A DNA stretch of 64,000 bases from Legionella saoudiensis (lineage in GTDB: Bacteria; Pseudomonadota; Gammaproteobacteria; Legionellales; Legionellaceae). This document shows, piece by piece, positions 45,054 through 52,902 of the stretch; the stretch's first letter is position 1, and every line of letters starts with the position of its first letter. Both the position numbers and the translations under genes were made by a program. The DNA lies in NCBI RefSeq assembly GCF_001465875.1, contig NZ_LN901324.1, forward strand, positions 744,001 through 808,000, read 5' to 3'. Under the pieces are notes generated by a model. It saw only the letters and a list, made by a program, of their open reading frames with translations. It had not been told where the DNA came from and ran no database searches.

Positions 45054-46550
45054 ATGGGACAACTTGCAAATAACGCTTTGCGTACAAAAAATATGATTCA
45101 ATTATTAAATGATATGGGTATCAGCCTCGAGGGCACGGAGGTATCTTGTTACGATGAGTTACTTGTTTTTAAGACCGATTCCCTACAACGTAGCGAGCAA
45201 CTTTCTCAAAACTTACAATCTTTATTAGCTGATGGATCAATACAACCTCAATACAGACAGTTTTCTTTGGAAGAATTACTTACTAATGAACTCGCAATGA
45301 GTACTTGCGTTGATCAGAAAAAAGAAAAAACAAACAAGCTATCCTGTAATATGGTTCTGCAGGTTTTAATCGATGACGGATTAAAATATACGCTGGATGA
45401 GGAAAAAGAACATATTGAATTTGAATTGCCCGAACCTGCCTATGCTATTTTTTTCAATATGCTGCAATATAAAAATTTGAGCATTGTGGATAATAAATTA
45501 CGTTTTAATATTAGGGAATTTCTAAAATCCTATCCTAATGAGCTTATTGCGATTAATAGCGAATCACCTTTGCTTCTTATTAATGCAAGTGCTTTCGAAG
45601 ATAAAAAAGTATTTTATGCGCAGAAAACTTTAGAAACGGGTGAGCTTGAAATAAAACCTTATTTTTTTGTTCCTTATGCTTCATCTCCGCCAAAATATAC
45701 CTTTGTTCTAGATACGAGTGGTAGTATGGAGGAAGAGGATCGCCTAGATACTTTAAAACAAAGCGTAATTACGTTTGCAGAAGCCTTGTTCCTGTTTCAA
45801 CCCCAGGCAACTATTTCCATTATTGAATTTAATACAACACATAGAACCGTTGGAAACTATACTAAAGATGAATTAGATAAGTTGCAAAGGAATGTTAATG
45901 TTTTATCTCCACATGGTTCTACTTGTCTTTATGAAGTCAGTAAAGAACAATTAGAATTATTGAGCCGCTCAGATAATCACACGAATGTTTTATTATTTAC
46001 TGATGGAAAAGATCAGTCTGATTTTAAAAATTCCGAAATGCAATTAAAGAATTTAATAAAGCATGTAGACGAGAATTTGCCTTTAGTTAAAGCACGAAAT
46101 AAATTTTTCGTTATCAGTTATGCTCACAAGCAAACTACTATTATAGAAAAACTTGCCGCTTTATTTAATTCATTAGTTATTAATTCACTCAGTGCCGACT
46201 TTAAAAAAGCCTTATCTGATGTGCAAAAAATGCAAGAATGGGCTGCGCAACGTGATTTATTTACCTCCCAACTTAGCATTGATAACCAAACAACTGAATA
46301 CGTTCAGGCTTATGACATGTCGGGGCAGTTTGTTGCTTTGAGCCCGCAGCGCAGCACAGATGGCAAAGTTCACTTAAAGATTAAGGATGGGAGCGGTAAG
46401 GTAATTCTTGATGATCAACGTTCTCTGCTTAAAGAAGAACCGGTAAAACCGAATTCTTCTACACCATCTGTAAATGGCTTTTTTAGTGGCAGCAAAGGAG
46501 AAACATCAAGTGATTCAGTGGTTTCTACTTTGGGCTTCAACTTAGTCTAA
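45054..46550 (+). CDS. von Willebrand factor A-domain protein, effector candidate
   Basis: The 498 residues from ATG 45054 (TGGAG five bases upstream) carry a VWA domain at about 214-400 with an intact MIDAS: FVLDTSGSM (Asp220, Ser222, Ser224), PHGSTCLYE (Thr) and LLFTDGKDQSD (Asp). The N-terminal 200 residues are unlike known folds. A VWA domain with no signal peptide in Legionella suggests a metal-dependent protein-binding effector. The tail is Ser/Lys-rich. Terminated by the hairpin at 46560-46587. Confidence 0.7.
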   Translation: MGQLANNALRTKNMIQLLNDMGISLEGTEVSCYDELLVFKTDSLQRSEQLSQNLQSLLADGSIQPQYRQFSLEELLTNELAMSTCVDQKKEKTNKLSCNMVLQVLIDDGLKYTLDEEKEHIEFELPEPAYAIFFNMLQYKNLSIVDNKLRFNIREFLKSYPNELIAINSESPLLLINASAFEDKKVFYAQKTLETGELEIKPYFFVPYASSPPKYTFVLDTSGSMEEEDRLDTLKQSVITFAEALFLFQPQATISIIEFNTTHRTVGNYTKDELDKLQRNVNVLSPHGSTCLYEVSKEQLELLSRSDNHTNVLLFTDGKDQSDFKNSEMQLKNLIKHVDENLPLVKARNKFFVISYAHKQTTIIEKLAALFNSLVINSLSADFKKALSDVQKMQEWAAQRDLFTSQLSIDNQTTEYVQAYDMSGQFVALSPQRSTDGKVHLKIKDGSGKVILDDQRSLLKEEPVKPNSSTPSVNGFFSGSKGETSSDSVVSTLGFNLV

Positions 46551-46559
46551 AGAATGTAA

Positions 46560-46587
46560 CCCGTATTATGACTTCGTCTAATACGGG
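46560..46587. terminator. Bidirectional terminator-like hairpin
   Basis: CCCGTATTA / TAATACGGG stem between the VWA gene and the convergent His-rich gene. Confidence 0.7.
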
Positions 46588-46596
46588 CTATCCTCA

Positions 46597-46863
46597 TTAA
46601 AACTTATGTGTAGGATGCGAATGAGTGTGGCTATGCGAGTGCTCGTGATGCTGCACTACATGCACATGAGCATGGGGATATGCATTAGGTAAAGGATATC
46701 CATGACCAGCATGGTGATGCTGAACTGGATGTCCATGCTGACCAGTATGCTGATGGCCTGAGTGTCCATGTTGGCCAGTATGTTGATGATGGCCTGAGTG
46801 TTCATGTCCGTGTTGGTAATGAAACCCATTAGGATTACCTGATACTTTTATTTCCTTAGGCAT
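46597..46863 (-). CDS. Histidine-rich small protein, possible metal binder
   Basis: About 28 of 88 residues are His, arranged in repeats such as GHSGHQHTGQHGH and EHSHSHTHSHPTH. Only the first dozen residues (MPKEIKVSGNPNG) are His-poor. No signal peptide. Such proteins (Hpn of Helicobacter is the known example) bind Ni, Zn or Cu. GGATTAAT precedes the ATG. The coding sequence is internally repetitive (GGCCTGAGTGTCCATG-type units), so length may vary between strains. Confidence 0.75.
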   Translation of the reverse strand: MPKEIKVSGNPNGFHYQHGHEHSGHHQHTGQHGHSGHQHTGQHGHPVQHHHAGHGYPLPNAYPHAHVHVVQHHEHSHSHTHSHPTHKF

Positions 46864-46890
46864 AATTAATCCTTAATTTTAATTGGTAAA

Positions 46891-46909
46891 ACCCAGAACA
46901 ATCTGGGTC
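46891..46909 (-). terminator. Terminator of the cyclic-nucleotide-binding-like gene
   Basis: ACCCAGA / TCTGGGT stem; on the minus strand followed by TTTTA. Lies 22-40 bases after the minus-strand stop. Confidence 0.7.
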
Positions 46910-46930
46910 TTTTAATATAGCATTGTGCGA

Positions 46931-47509
46931 TTAGACCAGCAAATAATAGAGTGCTACCCCCAGTTCAATTAAGAATAAAACCGCTGTGGCTATAACCATG
47001 CCCGGGAAAAAATATCGTTTCCAACTTTTCTTTTTGTTAGCCCCACCTTTTACCGCTAGAGTATTAGTATTTGTTAGGCGAAAGCTGAGAATATCAATAA
47101 TTGAGTCAAGAATAGATTCATAACATTGATTGTATTCTAAATGACGTAATTTGCTAAGTAATATGCATAAAGCAACAGTGGGTGAGCTGGTGGTAACTGT
47201 TAAAGAACAAGGACGATTTTTAATTACCCGCATTTCCCCAATTGATTGACCACTGCTTAGGCTGCCAATTAAATATTGATTTGTACCGGTAGATTTATAA
47301 AGATCAACACCTCCTGAAATTACAATATATAAGTAATCACTATGTTTCCCTTCCTCAAGTAAGATTTCATTTTTAGAGAAGGATGCACGATGAGATAAGC
47401 TGAGAAAGGTATTAAAATTTTTTTCAGAAAGCCCTTTTAATAATTCGCAAGCTCTTAAAAGGCTATGTTCTGCTTCAGAAAATGTATCCATGATGTTCTT
47501 CTTGTCCAT
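46931..47509 (-). CDS. Cyclic-nucleotide-binding-domain protein with C-terminal membrane anchor
   Basis: The 192 residues contain a CRP-type jelly roll at about 30-130 (FSKNEILLEEGKHSDYLYIVISGGVDLYK, SLSSGQSIGEMRVIKNRPCSLTV) but no helix-turn-helix. A C-terminal hydrophobic helix (about 168-191) follows a basic KKKSWKRYFF, making a tail-anchored protein. It could sense cAMP or act as a regulatory subunit. Legionella encode several cNMP-binding proteins linked to cAMP control of virulence. Role unproven. Confidence 0.7.
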   Translation of the reverse strand: MDKKNIMDTFSEAEHSLLRACELLKGLSEKNFNTFLSLSHRASFSKNEILLEEGKHSDYLYIVISGGVDLYKSTGTNQYLIGSLSSGQSIGEMRVIKNRPCSLTVTTSSPTVALCILLSKLRHLEYNQCYESILDSIIDILSFRLTNTNTLAVKGGANKKKSWKRYFFPGMVIATAVLFLIELGVALYYLLV

Positions 47510-47565
47510 TCAAGTTATTGAGTCTTTTATAATTATTTTAGCAGAGTATGGATAATATGAAGGCC

Positions 47566-48060
47566 TTATTGGGCGAATGTAGTTATGGGCTTACGCAATA
47601 GAAATAAAACCAATGCTCCTAGGCTACTTATTCCAAAAATAAGTATCGGCTCTAAGACACAGCCTAGGCAAGTAGCGAACAACGTATAGAGCGGAAGCAA
47701 CACTAATTGCAGACCAATTTGCCAGTATTGGTGATCAGCCATTCGTTGTATAAATTCAGTTTGCAAAAAACTGCAAAGCGCTAAAAAAAACAGGATCCAG
47801 TAAAGCGTTGCGATACTAATAATCCATCCGTAAATAAGCGTTTTAAACCAATTACGTATCTGCCAATTTGGCAGTTGAATAATTAAATAACCGTAGTGAT
47901 AACCCATGTAGTACGAAGCGGCAGCTCCTGAGGCTAGACCAACGATGAGACTTAAAAAACTAGAACCAGGTTGATAAAGCTGGATGAAATCTATTAGTAC
48001 TGCAATTAAAGTCCCTGAGAGAAACCATAAACCTGTAAGCTGATGTTTTGTTAGTCTCAT
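47566..48060 (-). CDS. Integral membrane protein of unknown function
   Basis: The 164 residues have four to five hydrophobic segments (about 10-30, 33-58, 70-98, 112-130 and 135-157). No family recognised. It starts 8 bases after the DUF1415 stop on the same strand, so the two are probably cotranscribed. Confidence 0.7.
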   Translation of the reverse strand: MRLTKHQLTGLWFLSGTLIAVLIDFIQLYQPGSSFLSLIVGLASGAAASYYMGYHYGYLIIQLPNWQIRNWFKTLIYGWIISIATLYWILFFLALCSFLQTEFIQRMADHQYWQIGLQLVLLPLYTLFATCLGCVLEPILIFGISSLGALVLFLLRKPITTFAQ

Positions 48061-48068
48061 TTAATACT

Positions 48069-48599
48069 CTATTTCATACATTGTTCCAAGCGCTTTCTTA
48101 CTTCAACCAAACCTAATTCCCGCAAACAGCGCATATTATTTTCGGGAATGACATCCGTATCCCCATAATAGGTAATAGCCTGATCGAGCATTTCTTCTCT
48201 TAAAAGATGAAGCATGGGATATGGAGAGCGATTGGTATAATTGGTAACGTCATCTGTTTTTACCCCATGAAAGCAATAGTCAGGATGAAAGGTAGCAATT
48301 TGATAAATCCCTTCATATCCTGATTTAACTAATAAGTCATTAGCTAAATCAACAAAATCCAAATAGGCAAAAAAATCATTTAGGATGTGCGGGTAAATAA
48401 GAATCGTTGTGCCGATTGCCGGGTTTGCTTGTAAATAGTTTACTTCTCCGATGAAATCAACAAGGGCATCGTTGATGGATTGGGCTGAACTAGCCTCGAT
48501 TCGTGCTGAATTGTTATTCATTTCGCGTTTTGCGAAGGGGCACAAATTGAGTCCAATAACCATGGATTGAATCCATTCTACGGTCTGTTTGATATACAT
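48069..48599 (-). CDS. DUF1415-family protein
   Basis: The 176 residues match the compact DUF1415 layout: MVIGLNLCPFAKRE near the N-terminus, FLAYLDFVDLA-like FFAYLDFVDLANDLL, IATFHPDYCFHG and the NRSPYPMLHLLREE block. Widespread in proteobacteria with no assigned activity; conserved Cys and His suggest metal or redox chemistry. First gene of a two-gene unit with the membrane protein. Confidence 0.88.
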   Translation of the reverse strand: MYIKQTVEWIQSMVIGLNLCPFAKREMNNNSARIEASSAQSINDALVDFIGEVNYLQANPAIGTTILIYPHILNDFFAYLDFVDLANDLLVKSGYEGIYQIATFHPDYCFHGVKTDDVTNYTNRSPYPMLHLLREEMLDQAITYYGDTDVIPENNMRCLRELGLVEVRKRLEQCMK

Positions 48600-48659
48600 T
48601 TTTTGTCAATTAATAAGTATGCGAATAATGCATAGTGTATCATATTGTGCAGGAGGGAG

Positions 48660-48683
48660 GTGAAAGGCTGTCAAGCCTTTCAC
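48660..48683. repeat. Hairpin downstream of the papain-like protease
   Basis: GTGAAAGGCT / AGCCTTTCAC with a 4-base loop, 9 bases past the protease stop; no T-run on the minus strand, so its terminator role is uncertain. Confidence 0.5.
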
Positions 48684-48691
48684 TTAGCGTA

Positions 48692-49774
48692 TCAGTGAGC
48701 AGGGGAGATTCGAGAAACTTCGATCACAAGTAATTTAAAATAATCGTAGGTCATATAGAATTCACCCGCATCACCGACTAAACGACCCCAAGAATTACGG
48801 ATTTTAAGTAATCCTTGGTGTTTTTGTCCTTTATCGTCAATAGCTACAGCAGTGTCATCATAACCAGTAATAATCATTTCATGGCCTGCTTCAACATTCT
48901 CTAGCCCTTTTATTATTTCCGGAGTAACAACCCAAGTGTCTGGGAAGTAAGTCGCTTTATGCTTCGCTAATGCACCCGCTAAACCAAGATCCGTACGAGG
49001 TAATAGTACGCCAAAAACTAATCGGTCTCCTGCATTTAATGCTTGTTTTACTTCATTTAAAGTAAGTTCAGGATTCTTTTGCTGCAATACATCAAACCAG
49101 TTTACCTGATTGCCAAAAATTAATTCACGCATCGCAATATACTGTGCTGGATCCATAACTAAGTCAGGATTATGGGGTGAATAAGTTGGGTATTGTGTGT
49201 AACCGCCACAGCCTATGGTGCGTTCTTTTTGTTTATTAATAATTCCAAATTGTTGAATTTGGCCAAGCACTTGTTCTGCGTAGCTACCATCCCAACCACT
49301 TAGGCCGTAGCCGAATTTTTCTAAATAACTTCCTAATTGTAAATTACAAACCTGGCTGATGTAGTCACCTTTAGCAAGGGCTGCATCAAGAGCACCTGTT
49401 ACTGCAAAAGTAACACAAGTACCGTGAACCCCTTGATCTAATACAGGGACATTATTCATACCTAATTGGACTTTTTCAGGGAATGCCGATGCTTCTACTT
49501 TTAACGTGGTTTTAGAATAAGTTAGAGCTTGCGCCTGGTCAATTAAATTTCTTTTTGCCTCGTCTGAAAGCTCAACGCGTAATAATTGAATTACCTTTTC
49601 ATTCGTTTCTTTATTGATAATTCCATATTGAGCTGAGGGATTGGTATTCGTTTGTTTTAATGTTTGTTTTATTGAACCAACGACAGTAACATCTCCAGAA
49701 AAAACATTACCGGTCATTGAAAATGCAAGGATAGAGGCTTGCATTAATGTGCATGTCATTTGTTTAAACTGCAT
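48692..49774 (-). CDS. Exported papain-family (C1) cysteine protease, Lpg2622-like
   Basis: The 360 residues from ATG 49774 (AAGGG five bases upstream) begin with a signal peptide (to about residue 26). After a pro-region of about 75 residues comes a C1 domain: PVLDQGVHGTCVTFAV gives Gln114 and Cys120, AGHEMIITGYDD gives His298 and KIRNSWG gives Asn327. The L. pneumophila protein Lpg2622, a type II secretion substrate, has this architecture. Likely exported by Lsp into the phagosome or medium. A 21-residue N-terminal extension to 49837 is not needed. Confidence 0.85.
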   Translation of the reverse strand: MQFKQMTCTLMQASILAFSMTGNVFSGDVTVVGSIKQTLKQTNTNPSAQYGIINKETNEKVIQLLRVELSDEAKRNLIDQAQALTYSKTTLKVEASAFPEKVQLGMNNVPVLDQGVHGTCVTFAVTGALDAALAKGDYISQVCNLQLGSYLEKFGYGLSGWDGSYAEQVLGQIQQFGIINKQKERTIGCGGYTQYPTYSPHNPDLVMDPAQYIAMRELIFGNQVNWFDVLQQKNPELTLNEVKQALNAGDRLVFGVLLPRTDLGLAGALAKHKATYFPDTWVVTPEIIKGLENVEAGHEMIITGYDDTAVAIDDKGQKHQGLLKIRNSWGRLVGDAGEFYMTYDYFKLLVIEVSRISPAH

Positions 49775-49808
49775 GATAGCCCTTATGTCTAGAAAATAAA
49801 CTGGGGAA

Positions 49809-50513
49809 TTATTGATCAGTTTGCTTATTTTTGTCAACGTCGATGGGCTGTGCGGTCGTATTAGGGGCTTCCTTAATCCAAAAAGTCATAACTCCTAAAG
49901 CGATTAAAAGTTGGGCGCTATAGTATAGAAGCATAACGAATAGGGTAACATTCTCGAATCCAGCAAATTGCCCTAATGCCAAAATACAATCTGAAATTAA
50001 AAATAAGGTGGCACCACCTCCAATCAATAGCACATATTGATTAACCTGGTAGGAGCAAAATAACATCATGCTAAGTAAGCTGATATAAATGGTTACTGCA
50101 ATCTTTATGTCACCTAAATAAGGCCATATATAGTTAATAAATGTGAGGATTAGGAGTAGCATTGGTAAAAATGCAAGGATTCGTTTTTTTTGAAAATGTC
50201 CTTTTTTTAAAAATAAACAAATATAGGAACAATGCGCTGCCATAAATGCCAATATCCCCATTGATAATGCATTAGAGCCTGGAAAGGTTAAACTAATATC
50301 GCCTAATGCTGAAAAGCCTAATGCAAGTCCTAAAAATAATTTTTCTATAGGTTGTTTTGAGGGAATTTGAGTGATAAGTAGCATCAGAAGAAGGATGGGA
50401 ATTGGCTTTAATAGGGTTGTCCACGGATAATGAATAAATGGAAGTAGCAATAGATAAAGCACCATGAATAGCAAAATAAGTGCTAGGTTTATTTTAAAAT
50501 ATCGTCCTGACAT
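49809..50513 (-). CDS. Lysoplasmalogenase (YhhN/TMEM86 family)
   Basis: The 234 residues from ATG 50513 (GGGA upstream) have about eight hydrophobic helices. LGFSALGDISLTFP and FLISDCILALGQF carry the conserved Asp residues of the YhhN family, and LKPIPILLLM precedes them as usual. The enzyme hydrolyses the vinyl-ether bond of lysoplasmalogens; bacterial substrates may differ. Gene lies just upstream of the protease, but with its own start. Confidence 0.85.
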   Translation of the reverse strand: MSGRYFKINLALILLFMVLYLLLLPFIHYPWTTLLKPIPILLLMLLITQIPSKQPIEKLFLGLALGFSALGDISLTFPGSNALSMGILAFMAAHCSYICLFLKKGHFQKKRILAFLPMLLLILTFINYIWPYLGDIKIAVTIYISLLSMMLFCSYQVNQYVLLIGGGATLFLISDCILALGQFAGFENVTLFVMLLYYSAQLLIALGVMTFWIKEAPNTTAQPIDVDKNKQTDQ

Positions 50514-50540
50514 AAAATTCCCACGTTGTTTGATATGCAT

Positions 50541-50939
50541 TCATTAGGTAGTGCTGTACCACCGCCCCTGGGTTGCTTCATCACTACGTTTTTCCCATGA
50601 CGGGGTTCTATTTAGTATGCGAAATTTGAGGACATCACGTCAATCCTACAATTCCTATTCCTCATACGTTCTATTAATACCATCATTGCGAATGATATGA
50701 AGCAGCCCATAGCTTTTCTCACCAGCATTTTAAATGAAAGATTTTTTTGCTCACCGTCATTGCGAATGAAATGAAGCAACCCAGGGTATTGGGCATCGAT
50801 CTCTGTGGCCATGCTCTCAAATCATCATGCATTTTTAAAGCATTAATTTTTTAACTAAACCTTATTAGCATATCTTTTTTGTTTATTTAAATAAAATATG
50901 ATTTAATTGCATCCTTTGTGATCCATAAAGAGCCTAATT
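50541..50939. other. Intergenic region with decayed dispersed repeats
   Basis: About 400 bases. Fragments of the dispersed palindrome occur near 50567-50580 (CTGGGTTGCTTC), 50685-50710 (CATTGCGAATGATATGAAGCA) and 50756-50785 (CATTGCGAATGAAATGAAGC). A 66-codon minus-strand ORF across them is an artefact of the repeats. The end near 50939 is AT-rich and probably promoter for the small secreted protein. Confidence 0.65.
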
Positions 50940-51209
50940 ATGAAAAAATTAATCTTTCTACTATGTCTGATGTGCTTTATCTCCGTAGGTCATACAAGCA
51001 AATTGAGTAAGTTTTTTAAAGACTTAGATAAAGAGGATCGAGCTCGTCAAGAACGTGAATGGCAAAAAGATATGAATTTCGGCGATTTTTCATTCCGTCT
51101 AGATAAGCGATACATTGATGATCGTGGACAGCATTGCCGTGATTATAAATTTAGAGCACGCAGTAATCCTTACCGCCATGGTTATTATACGGTCTGTGAG
51201 GAACGTTAA
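50940..51209 (+). CDS. Small exported basic protein of unknown function
   Basis: The 89 residues start with a signal peptide (MKKLIFLLCLMCFISVGHTS). The mature part is highly charged (DLDKEDRARQEREWQKD) and has two Cys (GQHCRDYKF, YTVCEER) that may pair. No family recognised. Short, but the signal peptide and codon pattern make it credible. Confidence 0.65.
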   Translation: MKKLIFLLCLMCFISVGHTSKLSKFFKDLDKEDRARQEREWQKDMNFGDFSFRLDKRYIDDRGQHCRDYKFRARSNPYRHGYYTVCEER

Positions 51210-51309
51210 CATCAGGATGAAAGGGCATGCGCACGATATTGGTATTCATGACTAACATGCCCTAAACTAACTGAATGCTTGGGACAATAAGGATTAAAGG
51301 AGTATTATT

Positions 51310-51960
51310 ATGATGTTTAAAACGGAAGTTGCGCATGCAAAAAAACAAAACATGCAAGCGATTAGCAAAGCAATTCATAGCTTAGAAGTCATTGATTACA
51401 TTGCAGTTTCCAAATTACTTCCTCAATTACTTGCAGAAGGCAAACTCAAATTAGATACCTCCGCTTATAAACCTGAAGATCTTACTAAAAATACAGGGGT
51501 AGGTAGACACCTCATTTACGACCATAAAGATCCAGACAACCCCTTTTCCATATGGGTATTTGTCTTTCTACGCAAACAAAAAACATCAATTCATGATCAC
51601 AAATACAAAGGAACCGTAACGGTTCTTGAGGGACCAATAACGGAAAAATTTTACTTACCCACAGGTGAACATACCGCCGCGTTGAATCAATGTGTGGAGC
51701 GTGAACAATTTGATACCAATTGGGATGATTTAACTGGTAGTTTTGTACATCAACTTAAGTGTAGAAAAACATCGTGCGCAGAGATCAGCATGACTTTGCA
51801 TATTTATAATATGCCAGCGTACCAGTGCCTCGATGTGGAAAATAGAAATTTAAATGTGATTTATAGTAAAGATAAAACCAAGAAAAACACCTGTGACTCC
51901 AATAATGAAGACAATAGCATGCAAACTGAAAGCAACTCCACTTCAGCATCTTTCAGTTAA
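51310..51960 (+). CDS. Cysteine dioxygenase-type cupin protein
   Basis: The 216 residues have a cupin core: TSIHDHKYKGTVTVLEGPITEKFY, with iron-binding His95 and His97, and MTLHIYN with the third His164, the three-His arrangement of cysteine/thiol dioxygenases. Normal length, no signal peptide. It would oxidise cysteine or a related thiol to the sulfinate. The last 30 residues are Asn/Ser/Thr-rich and unconserved-looking. Start MMFKTEV has AAAGGAG upstream. Confidence 0.75.
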   Translation: MMFKTEVAHAKKQNMQAISKAIHSLEVIDYIAVSKLLPQLLAEGKLKLDTSAYKPEDLTKNTGVGRHLIYDHKDPDNPFSIWVFVFLRKQKTSIHDHKYKGTVTVLEGPITEKFYLPTGEHTAALNQCVEREQFDTNWDDLTGSFVHQLKCRKTSCAEISMTLHIYNMPAYQCLDVENRNLNVIYSKDKTKKNTCDSNNEDNSMQTESNSTSASFS

Positions 51961-51990
51961 ATAGTACAAATATGGCATTACAATGAATGA

Positions 51991-52029
51991 GCTCCGGAAT
52001 GATGCAGCACTCGATGTATCGTTCCGGAG
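51991..52029. terminator. Hairpin between convergent genes
   Basis: GCTCCGGAA / TTCCGGAG arms with a long loop, between the dioxygenase-like and YihY genes. A T-run is lacking. Confidence 0.45.
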
Positions 52030-52044
52030 TAAAGCTAGCTAAAT

Positions 52045-52893
52045 TTAGACTTTTTGCCTTTTCTCAACGTAAATCTTGGTTATTTCAGCGCCAATAAAAA
52101 AGATTTGCGCTGAATAATGAACCCAAATCAAAAGTACAATAATTGAGCTTGTTGCGCCAAATACCGAATCAAGGTGAGCTTTTTTTAAATAAAAACCAAT
52201 AATGAGGGTACCCACATTAAACATCAGTGAAGTAATTATGGCACCCACCCATATATTATCCCATTTAAGCTCAATATCAGGTAAGTTTTTAAACATTAGT
52301 GCAAATAATAAAGTCACAAATAGAAATGAAATTAGATAACTAATGATTAATTCAATATAGATACTTACCCCCATAAAATGCGTCATATAACCACTTAAAA
52401 TAGCCAAAAAAGCACTTAACGCTAGAGAGGTGAATAATAGCAAAGCGGAAATTAATACCATGATAAATGAAAAAAAGCGTCGCTTAAGTGTATCCAGCCA
52501 AGCTCTGTCTGGGGAAGAATACACACCCCAAATCATATTTAATCCTTCTTGGATTGCACTAAACGCTCGTGAGGCACTTAATAACAAAATAATAATACCG
52601 AAAACCCGTGCCAATAATGCGGTAGAAGGCTGATTGACATTTTTTATCATCTCCTGGATTTGCAAAGCCGCTTGCTCACCTAAAAAGGAATTAAGCTTAC
52701 CAAATATTTGCCCCTGAGCAGCCTCCTCGCCAAATAATGCTCCGGTTATTGCAATGCAGATTAATAAAAGTGGGGCCAGCGAGAATAAGGTATAATAAGC
52801 CAGAGCCGCAGCAAGACTCGATATGCGGTCTTGCCGCCAACTTTTCAGCACTTCGTTGATCAAACTGAATTTTAAGATCATCAAAATTTTCAT
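52045..52893 (-). CDS. YihY/BrkB-family inner membrane protein
   Basis: The 282 residues include about six membrane helices. RISSLAAALAYYTLFSLAPLLLI is the family's signature N-terminal helix, and the C-terminal GATSSIIVLLIWVHYSAQIFFIGAEITKIY is its conserved end. Once annotated as ribonuclease BN, now regarded as a transporter-like family of unclear role. It starts 9 bases after the GntP-type permease stop, so it is probably the third gene of the patD-permease unit. Confidence 0.9.
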   Translation of the reverse strand: MKILMILKFSLINEVLKSWRQDRISSLAAALAYYTLFSLAPLLLICIAITGALFGEEAAQGQIFGKLNSFLGEQAALQIQEMIKNVNQPSTALLARVFGIIILLLSASRAFSAIQEGLNMIWGVYSSPDRAWLDTLKRRFFSFIMVLISALLLFTSLALSAFLAILSGYMTHFMGVSIYIELIISYLISFLFVTLLFALMFKNLPDIELKWDNIWVGAIITSLMFNVGTLIIGFYLKKAHLDSVFGATSSIIVLLIWVHYSAQIFFIGAEITKIYVEKRQKV

Positions 52894-52902
52894 TTACACC
52901 AC

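Noticed and set aside
50612-50812. 66-codon minus-strand ORF
   Set aside because: Lies wholly in decayed dispersed repeats (CATTGCGAATGAAATGAAGC); translation reflects the repeat, not a protein family.
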